DNA of 64,000 bases from Irpex lacteus (lineage: Eukaryota > Basidiomycota > Agaricomycetes > Polyporales > Irpicaceae), in contig MQVO02000041.1 of the NCBI GenBank assembly GCA_001986395.2, positions 1 through 64,000 on the forward strand, in the 5' to 3' direction. Made by a program: the position numbers and the translations under genes. Positions 57,467 through 64,000 of the stretch are shown piece after piece (within the stretch, counting starts at the first letter, position 1; each line of letters starts with the position of its first letter). Below the pieces are notes generated by a model. It saw nothing but the letters and a program-made list of their open reading frames with translations, had not been told where the DNA came from and made no database searches.

Positions 57467-59396
57467 ATGTCCGCGAATCATTCAGGAAAAAAAAGAAGTC
57501 TTCCTTTGGATCCCGAGGGTAAGTTCATACTCTTAGTATGACACGTCAATACTCACCTGACATGAACCAGTGTGGACAACGCTACCCGGTGGCAACACTG
57601 TGCAGTGTCGAATCTGCAGTGATCGAAAAACGGGTCGACCAAGAGTGATGAATCGACGTCATGCGCATGAACACGAAGCCAGCACCAGGCATCAAGAGCT
57701 TCAGAAGCGAAGACAATTCAATGCAGGAATCCAGCGAGTCCAACGCCCACACGAGAAGGAGCCGCAATTAAGGAACCAACACCCCACTGATTCCGAGCTG
57801 TGTTTTGACATGTATAGCCCCGACGCTGAACATGCAGAGCTCCTCTCGCCAATCGTTCGAGCTACAGAAGATGCGGAGTGCGACGTCGCAGACCCAGAAG
57901 AATTGATCCCGCTGAGTGAGCTTTGGGAAGTACAAGGTCAAGATATTAATTTCGTCCCACAGCCACTAGAAGAGCTATCAGAAGAACCATCCGAACACGA
58001 CAACATGCTCTACGAAGACGAAGACATTCAACCACAAATGAACGCTGGCCCCGAGTCCGACGAGGAACAGCAAGGTCAAGCCCAAAGTGAGTAGTATCAA
58101 TGCACCATCTCTGAACAGACCAACTAAAGCATGTCCTAACTACTGGAACCAGACGCTACGGTTCGGGAAAATCCATACTACCCGTGGCCGTCGAAGTCGG
58201 TACGTACATACTGTCTTCGAATCTCGACGTACTCACCATACAGTATGTAGGCTTTCCTCACTGACCTAATGTTGAGCTCCCCCCGCCTCAAATTTTCGGA
58301 AGCTCAGGTAGACGCACTCTTGCGATGGGCGAAAGCGCTCAAGGCGGAAGATGTCCCTAGCAAATATGTGCTCGAAAAATCTCAACGCGAGCTGGCCAAA
58401 ATCATTGGAAGTCCGACAAAGAAGGTGACCGGTAGAGGCGGAAACATTTTCTATATCAATGACATCGCCCACGCGATTGCGAAGGTAAGTATCCACATTA
58501 TGATTAAGGTAAAACTCACTCACCGAGTATGAACAAGGACTATTCAAATCCAATAACTCGTTTCGCGATGTCCGACTTTCCTGAGCTTGACGGCAAAGGG
58601 GCATCGCAGGCGTTTCACGCTCACAAGATGCTTCTTGATAGCCCACAGGGCATTGCAACTCCTTGTGCGAAGGTTCGAGGGCAAGTGTATTTCGTCAATG
58701 AGCTCCTCCAATGCCTTGACGGGTCCTTCTTCATTCCCGAGAGGTTCTATATGGGCGTGCCACCGAAGTCTCCCCAGGCCAGGACAACTCAGCGCGAGAA
58801 ACCGGAGAAGGAGCTACTAGCGTTGGGTCGTGTAGTAAAGCGAACTGACGTACGTGGCAGATATTGCAACAAATACGGAAGCTAACAAACCGTGTAGAGA
58901 GGATTTGATGTTGATAGTCAGAGACAAGTCATCTGCCCAACTTCGTCGTTCAAAGTTCCATATGATCAGTTGCCCTCATCTGATCTCTCGCAGGGTTTTA
59001 TAGGTACTAACGTATTTTGATTCTTTTAGCCTACGCACTAACGGGCACACTACGCAGACAGATCCTCCGAGTATGCCGCACGCATGCCACACCCAATGCG
59101 GGAGCGCGCCAGGGGACGGATGTGTTACTCTGTCCCGCTGATCATCTTCATGGACGACGTCTCAGGCAATATCTCCAAGCAATGGAACAAGCATTTTGTT
59201 GCATACATGTCGAACGGAAACCTTCCTCGTGAAATGATCGAGAAGGAGTTTTGCGTGAGGTTTGTGACCTCGTCGCCACATGCCTCCCCCATGGAGTTGA
59301 TGCAGGCCATTCGGGACTCGATAAGGTTTGCGTGACCATTTTTCATACGTGGGATTGTTCTCACCGCTCTATTTACAACACTCAGCGCTGCTGCTG
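57467..59396 (+). pseudogene. Expanded agaricomycete gene family member, cut by a gypsy insertion
   Basis: Exons: 57467-57518, 57571-58086, 58153-58199, 58251-58484, 58538-58849, 58898-59003 and a further block to about 59325. The start MSANHSGKKRS leads to a small zinc-binding-like motif (CRIC...RRHAHEHEASTRHQE), an acidic linker, ENPYYPWPSKS, a segment with FSEAQVDALLRWA, a NIFYINDIAHAIAK block, and later RARGRMCYSV, FMDDVSGNISKQWNKH and FVTSSPHASPMELM. I know this arrangement as a large agaricomycete family, probably transposon-related, of unknown function; FMDDVSGN could carry acidic residues of an active site. Near 59030-59075 the frame changes without a usable intron. After the intron ending at 59387 the exon runs only a few codons before the LTR at 59397. 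The rest of the gene would lie beyond the element, outside the window. Confidence 0.65.
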
Positions 59397-59933
59397 TGTC
59401 ACGACTATGACCAGGCTAGAGCTCGCTCGATGTCGAGAGTAACGAGGTCGCGTAACAAAAGTATCTAACAACTAAACAGGACCCTCGCAGAGATAAGTGT
59501 GGTGTGTGTGAGCACCGACGTCAAGGGACTAGCGATAGAGTTATGACTAGAGACCAAGTTAGTATTATACTACCGACAATACAAAGTGGAACTCATACCT
59601 AGAGACCAAGAGGTCGAAACTGAGGTCTCCAGGCAGAGCCCAGTGGGGCTTATATATGTATCTACGAGGACCCCTGGTACCGGGTCTGTACTCCTAACAC
59701 CACTATGAGTAAGCAATGATGCAATGATGACGCGATATGATGCAATGTTCTACAAGGTTCTAGCGCCTTCTATGGATCATGTGGACGTGGGATGGGACTA
59801 TACAGTATTACATAACTTTGTCCCAGGGTCACGTGACTGGTCTTTCAGAACAGGTACAGAAATGACGTAGGAATTGAGAGAAAAATCGGAAAAATAGTCA
59901 AAAATAAAAGGAAAAATTGTCCAAGTCGTGACA
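59397..59933 (-). repeat. 3' LTR of a Ty3/gypsy element, 537 bp
   Basis: The LTR begins and ends with perfect 9-bp inverted repeats: TGTCACGAC at 59397-59405 and GTCGTGACA at 59925-59933. In element orientation (minus strand) it starts TGTCACGAC immediately after the polypurine tract. It contains TATATATG near 59653-59660, a possible promoter element. The 5' LTR lies beyond the window, so the 5-bp target duplication cannot be checked. Confidence 0.8.
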
Positions 59934-59946
59934 TTACCCCCCTCCT
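59934..59946 (-). other. Polypurine tract of the gypsy element
   Basis: On the minus strand this reads AGGAGGGGGGTAA, directly before the LTR. It overlaps the pol stop codon (59945-59947). Polypurine tracts prime plus-strand DNA synthesis in LTR retrotransposons. Confidence 0.75.
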
Positions 59947-62900
59947 AAAGGCCTTTTCTCCGGAAGGCTGGGGTGTCGTCAATACCAAGTTCCCAGTCTG
60001 GAACTTTACGAAGCGTCTCGGGTGGTGGTGGGTCAAATTCGGCATTGATAGATCGGAAATTCATAGCAAGGAATAGCGAGGCTGCAACTGGACGAGGTGC
60101 GCCGGGGTGTTTCTTGTGGAAGTCAGCAATAGCCTTCTTTGCGTGCTTGACGTTTTCAAGGGGTTCCCAGCTGTTATCGCTATCTGGATACCCCTTCCAC
60201 TTGATACGATACTCGAACTTCTTGTTCTGAACGTGCGAATCTAAGACTTTTTCTACTTCGTATTCCTCTTCTTCGTCAACAACGATTGGCGGTGGTTCGG
60301 GGAATTCTCGGTTTGGTACAACTTTAGCAGCTTTCGCTGGGCGAAGGCGATCCACATGGAAGATCGGGTGACGCTTATCTCGTTTGGTAAGCTTGAGACG
60401 GTAGTTCATTGGTGCAACCTTTTCGAGTATCTCGTAGGGGCCATCACGCTTAGGTGCCAGCTTGCTAGTCGGCTGACCCTTAGGGTGTTTTTCGCGCTCG
60501 AGATAGACTCTGTCTCCGATTTCGAACTGAGGCGTATTAGCAACCCCGTGGTCGTAGAACCGCTTCATGCGTTCGGCTGTTATCTCCAGAGCTGCCCGAG
60601 CATCTTCCTGAGCTTCTTTTAGAAGTCGAAGGCGTTCGTCTGCCGCTGGAACCTTAGGGTTGGGGTTCAGCGAGACTTGAAACTCGGGAATGTAACCGTA
60701 GATCAACTCAAAGGGTGCTTTCCCAGTTGACGAGTGTACGCGGCTATTGAGAGCGAACTCAGCTATGGGTAGCCAATCAGTCCAATCGTCCTGTCGATAC
60801 GCGCAGAAGGCTCGTAGATACTGCTCAATCTCTTGGTTGAGTCGCTCGGTCTTGCCATCAGTTTGTGGGTGGTAAGCTGTTGACATGGAGGGCGTGACCC
60901 CGAGGGCTTCATAGATTGCCTTGAGGAATTTCGATGCAAAGACAGAACCTCGATCTGAGATGATCTGCTTGGGGACTCCGTGGTGACGGAAGACCTGCGT
61001 GATGTAGTCGTGCACATGGTCTGGAGCCTTCATCGTTTCCTTCGAGGGGTAGCAGTGTGCTTGCCCTGAGTGTCGATCAACTACTACCGTGATGGAGTCG
61101 TACCCATTGCTTTCTGGGAGCTTGACAATGAAGTCGGTCGTGACACTCTCCCAAGGGGTGTTGGGAGGATCAAGCGGTTGAAGCGGACCACGAGCTGGCG
61201 CAGGGAAGATCTTTGTTCGTTGACAGACATCGCAAGTGTCCACGTATTCGTGTACGAATTTGGACATACTGGGCCACCAGTAGTTTCGCGAGAGAAGCTC
61301 TAGTGTCTTGTAGCGACCGGGGTGTCCGGCTGCCGGCACATCGTGGTGAAGTCGGGTAAGCTCTTTACGTAGCTCAGGGTCTTTGGGAACATAGACTTTT
61401 CCCCGGAACAGGAGTAATCCATCCTCCGTGTTCCATTCGTCTAACCCTTTGCCGAGTTGCTTGGGTCCGAGATTTTGGACCTTCGCTAGAGCGTCTGCTA
61501 CTTCCGCATCCTTCGTTGAACATTCACGAATACGTTTCAACAGCTTTCTATCCGGTACTACCCTTGCATGTCCCCGTTGAGAGGCAGCCGCCCGAAACCT
61601 GTCCGGCGTCAGAATCACTTGGTTCTGATTGTCATCCTCGTCCTTGACTTCATGTTGGCTTCGCCGAGTAAGGGCATCAGGTTTACCCATGGCTTTGCCT
61701 GGACGTGGTACAATTTCAAAGTTGAACCGTGATAGGAACAACGCCCACCGAGCTTGTCGTCGCGTGAGGTTTCTGGCTTTTGTCCAGTACTCCAAGTTCT
61801 TGTGGTCTGAATAGACTATGAACTTCTCAGGGAGCCCTTCCAAGTAGTGGCGCCAGCTCTCTAACGCGCGAACGACTGCAAGAAGTTCGCGATCATAGAT
61901 CTCGTAGTTACGCTCAGTTTCCGTCATTCCTTCTGACAGATAAGCTACAGGGTGCCACGCCTCATCATCCTGTTTTTGCTCAAGTACACCGCCCGTGGCA
62001 AACCCAGAGGCGTCTGTCTCCACACGCGTTGGTTTGTTGAAGTCCCACATGGCTAGTACTGGATGAGTGGCAAATCTCCCTTTCAGCTCATCGAACGCTG
62101 CTTGCTCTTCAGCTCCCCACTTCCAAGGCTCTTTGCCTGTCAGTCGATCTAGGGGTTTGCAGATTTTTCCGAAGTCTTTGATGAACCTTCGGTAGAAATT
62201 TGCAAAACCACGGAAACGTCTCACATCGGATGGGTTTTGTGGTGTTGGCCACTCAGTGATGGCTTTAACCTTCACTGGATCCATCTGAATACGATTGTGT
62301 GAAACTATCACTCCTAGATACTCGACAGAGGCTTGCTCAAACTCGCACTTTTCTGGCTTTAGGAATAGATCGTGTTCCCTGAGCCGTCTGAGTACTTCGT
62401 GAACTACTGTACGGTGTTCTTCCAGATTATTGGAGAAGATCAGGATGTCATCTAGATACACCGTGACCTTTCCTTCGGCAACGAGATCTGCGAAGATGTC
62501 GTTCATCATGTTCTGGAACGTTGCAGGCGAATTGGTAAGCCCGAAGAACATCACCGTGGGTTCGAACAATCCTCTGTTGGTAACAAAGGCAGCCTTGTAC
62601 TCGTCTCCTTCCTTGATGCGAACATTGTTGTATCCCCATCGAACGTCAAGTTTGGTAAAGTACCGGGAGTCTTTCAACCGGTCCATTAACTCGGAAATCA
62701 GGGGTAGTGGGTATCGATTCTTGATGGTCATCTCGTTCAACTTTCGGTAATCTTGTACCGGTCGAAGACTTCCATCCTTCTTTTTGACAAAGAAGAAGGG
62801 AGACGCCATTGGTGATTTAGACGGTCGAATGTACCCTTTCTCCAAGTTCTCCTTGAGAAACTTGTCAAGTTCAACTTGTTCGTTCTGGGACAACGGGTAA

Positions 62901-63931
62901 ACCTTTGCATGGAAGCCCTTTGCTTCTGGCGTCAGCTCGATGGCATGGTCATGTGGCTTGTGTTCAGGAAGGCGTTCTGATTCTGCCTTCGAGAATACGT
63001 GCATGTGCTCTCGATACTGTTCCGGAATCATCTCTTCTAACGTCTTAGTTGGTCTAGACTTGGCTTCGGCTTCGGCTAACTCAGTAGAGTATGTGTAGCC
63101 AGCCATGACAAACAGCCTGTCGTCTTTAGTGCATAGAGACGCATACAGAGACTCATGACGAGTGGTTGAATGACGAGGAGTGCCTTTTCCCCCAATTTGG
63201 GTGACTGGAGTAGCGGCTTGGAGCTTTGCCAACTTCTCTGGGTCAAAGGACGTCTCGTCATTACCCTGCTCGTCAGTGGGTTCTTCCACATTGTCCGCTT
63301 CAAGGATATATCCCTTTCCTACTTCCAGCCGCTTTGGCTGCTTCTGCTTAGGCTTTTCTTTAGAAACTTTCTTCGAACGTGCGGGGGCCGTAAGCTGAAC
63401 CTCCGTATCACCCTTACACGTCGATTCTGGTTTCAGAAGTCTGTCCTTTGCTTCGCAAGCCTCAGGGCACCCATCCATTCTGAGTATCCCTTCTGACCAA
63501 TCGATGCTGGGATTATGATATCTCAACCAGTCGATTCCAATGATAACATTTTCAGGGCCAATGTTTGTGACCGTGAATACTGTCCGCTCATCGTGCTCCC
63601 CAATCCTCATGTTGAGCACGGCAACTTCACTGATGGACCCGTTCTGATTAGGTGTCCCATCGATGTTGTACACAGGGATTGGTTCCCTGAGTTTCCTTGT
63701 TCGTATACGGTTTTCTTCTACGAACCTCTTGTTGATGAACAGGGTGGATGCTCCACTGTCCACCATTGCTACGACTTCCTTCGATCTTCGCACACCGGAG
63801 ACTGTGATGGGTACGTGGAAATGCTCTGATTCCGAACCTGTCTCATAAATACAATCGGCGAGTACATCGAATTTGTTGTTACATGGTATACGGGGTCGGA
63901 CTTGCGTAGCTCTAAGAACGGCCCTTCTCAA
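59945..63931 (-). CDS. pol: Ty3/gypsy chromovirus Pol polyprotein (PR-RT-RH-IN-chromodomain), about 1,328 aa
   Basis: The minus-strand frame is open for 3,987 nt without a stop. In order (approximate residues): aspartic protease with VAMVDSGAS (about 57); reverse transcriptase with the catalytic VYLDDILIF (about 492); RNase H with VETDASG (about 637); integrase with the HHCC zinc motif ([10 protein letters not shown]...CDVCQR, about 860-900), a DDE core including [21 protein letters not shown] and [16 protein letters not shown]; and a C-terminal chromodomain ([11 protein letters not shown]...[20 protein letters not shown], about 1225-1280), which in chromoviruses steers integration to marked chromatin. 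The frame has no ATG at its start: it overlaps the end of gag in the -1 frame, so Pol is probably made by frameshifting. All key motifs look intact. Confidence 0.95.
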   Translation of the reverse strand: MRRAVLRATQVRPRIPCNNKFDVLADCIYETGSESEHFHVPITVSGVRRSKEVVAMVDSGASTLFINKRFVEENRIRTRKLREPIPVYNIDGTPNQNGSISEVAVLNMRIGEHDERTVFTVTNIGPENVIIGIDWLRYHNPSIDWSEGILRMDGCPEACEAKDRLLKPESTCKGDTEVQLTAPARSKKVSKEKPKQKQPKRLEVGKGYILEADNVEEPTDEQGNDETSFDPEKLAKLQAATPVTQIGGKGTPRHSTTRHESLYASLCTKDDRLFVMAGYTYSTELAEAEAKSRPTKTLEEMIPEQYREHMHVFSKAESERLPEHKPHDHAIELTPEAKGFHAKVYPLSQNEQVELDKFLKENLEKGYIRPSKSPMASPFFFVKKKDGSLRPVQDYRKLNEMTIKNRYPLPLISELMDRLKDSRYFTKLDVRWGYNNVRIKEGDEYKAAFVTNRGLFEPTVMFFGLTNSPATFQNMMNDIFADLVAEGKVTVYLDDILIFSNNLEEHRTVVHEVLRRLREHDLFLKPEKCEFEQASVEYLGVIVSHNRIQMDPVKVKAITEWPTPQNPSDVRRFRGFANFYRRFIKDFGKICKPLDRLTGKEPWKWGAEEQAAFDELKGRFATHPVLAMWDFNKPTRVETDASGFATGGVLEQKQDDEAWHPVAYLSEGMTETERNYEIYDRELLAVVRALESWRHYLEGLPEKFIVYSDHKNLEYWTKARNLTRRQARWALFLSRFNFEIVPRPGKAMGKPDALTRRSQHEVKDEDDNQNQVILTPDRFRAAASQRGHARVVPDRKLLKRIRECSTKDAEVADALAKVQNLGPKQLGKGLDEWNTEDGLLLFRGKVYVPKDPELRKELTRLHHDVPAAGHPGRYKTLELLSRNYWWPSMSKFVHEYVDTCDVCQRTKIFPAPARGPLQPLDPPNTPWESVTTDFIVKLPESNGYDSITVVVDRHSGQAHCYPSKETMKAPDHVHDYITQVFRHHGVPKQIISDRGSVFASKFLKAIYEALGVTPSMSTAYHPQTDGKTERLNQEIEQYLRAFCAYRQDDWTDWLPIAEFALNSRVHSSTGKAPFELIYGYIPEFQVSLNPNPKVPAADERLRLLKEAQEDARAALEITAERMKRFYDHGVANTPQFEIGDRVYLEREKHPKGQPTSKLAPKRDGPYEILEKVAPMNYRLKLTKRDKRHPIFHVDRLRPAKAAKVVPNREFPEPPPIVVDEEEEYEVEKVLDSHVQNKKFEYRIKWKGYPDSDNSWEPLENVKHAKKAIADFHKKHPGAPRPVAASLFLAMNFRSINAEFDPPPPETLRKVPDWELGIDDTPAFRRKGL

Positions 63932-64000
63932 AAATCCTCTTTAGCCTTTTTGAGCTCGTCAAGCTCCTTCTTCAACGCGTCAATCGTGTCCCTCATATTG
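63928..64000 (-). CDS. gag: C-terminal end of gypsy Gag (partial)
   Basis: At the right edge the minus strand reads [20 protein letters not shown] and a few more residues to a TGA at 63930-63928. The Lys/Leu/Glu heptads suggest a coiled coil. The rest of gag, the primer-binding site and the 5' LTR lie outside the window. The stop sits within the overlap with pol. Confidence 0.7.
   Translation of the reverse strand, partial: NMRDTIDALKKELDELKKAKEDF

Larger units (their letters stand above)
59397..64000 (-). mobile_element. Ty3/gypsy chromovirus, right side truncated by the window
   Basis: The visible part spans the 3' LTR, polypurine tract, complete pol and the end of gag. It is oriented opposite to the gene it interrupts at 59396. 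Open frames and a perfect LTR terminal repeat suggest recent insertion; comparison of the two LTRs is impossible here because one is missing. Confidence 0.9.

Overview
The window looks like nuclear DNA of an agaricomycete (mushroom-forming basidiomycete). Genes are split by many introns of about 40-65 nt with GTAAGT/GTGAGT donors, so most proteins can only be read by joining exons across frames. The mobile elements (a Tnp2-type CACTA transposase, a chromodomain Ty3/gypsy element, hAT-like and other TIR elements, a Helitron) and several gene families are of kinds expanded in Agaricomycetes. No RNA genes or CRISPR arrays were seen. Species cannot be named from the sequence. All exon joins were made by hand on splice consensus and frame; where a joined CDS divides exactly by three this is stated.

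Left part (0-23 kb): a nearly open CACTA/Tnp2 transposase broken by a 7-bp insertion, then a run of lineage-specific genes: a 1,043-aa minus-strand protein with a start codon apparently split by an intron; a small gene (157 aa) that is a divergent tandem copy of the N-terminus of the next gene; a 12-exon gene for about 1,616 aa that carries an H-x-D...H...R signature of the 2-oxoglutarate/Fe(II) dioxygenase fold; a 5-exon gene (349 aa) converging on it; a 17-exon acidic, Lys-rich protein (787 aa); and an F-box-like/nucleotidyltransferase-like protein (388 aa).

Middle (23-46 kb): a complete AT-rich Helitron gene (2,601 aa) with HUH Rep, a chromodomain-like insert, PIF1-type helicase and a C-terminal USP-like cysteine-protease domain; a SUN-domain protein; an 11-exon low-complexity protein (1,060 aa) containing a 27-bp coding minisatellite; then about 9 kb of gene-poor DNA holding a possible 4.5-kb TA-flanked TIR element and a 1.9-kb non-autonomous hAT element with an exact 8-bp target duplication.

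Right part (46-64 kb): three minus-strand members of a HeLo-like/ankyrin family (one intact, one with two frameshifts, one fragment), a small acidic gene sharing a divergent promoter with a gene of an expanded agaricomycete family, and a Ty3/gypsy chromovirus inserted into that second gene. The gypsy element runs off the right edge: its 3' LTR, complete pol and the end of gag are visible.

The best candidates for something undescribed are the Helitron that combines a chromodomain with a USP-like protease, and the dioxygenase-like gene with its small upstream duplicate and convergent neighbour. The HeLo-like/ankyrin array is a possible locus of fungal self/non-self or immune genes.
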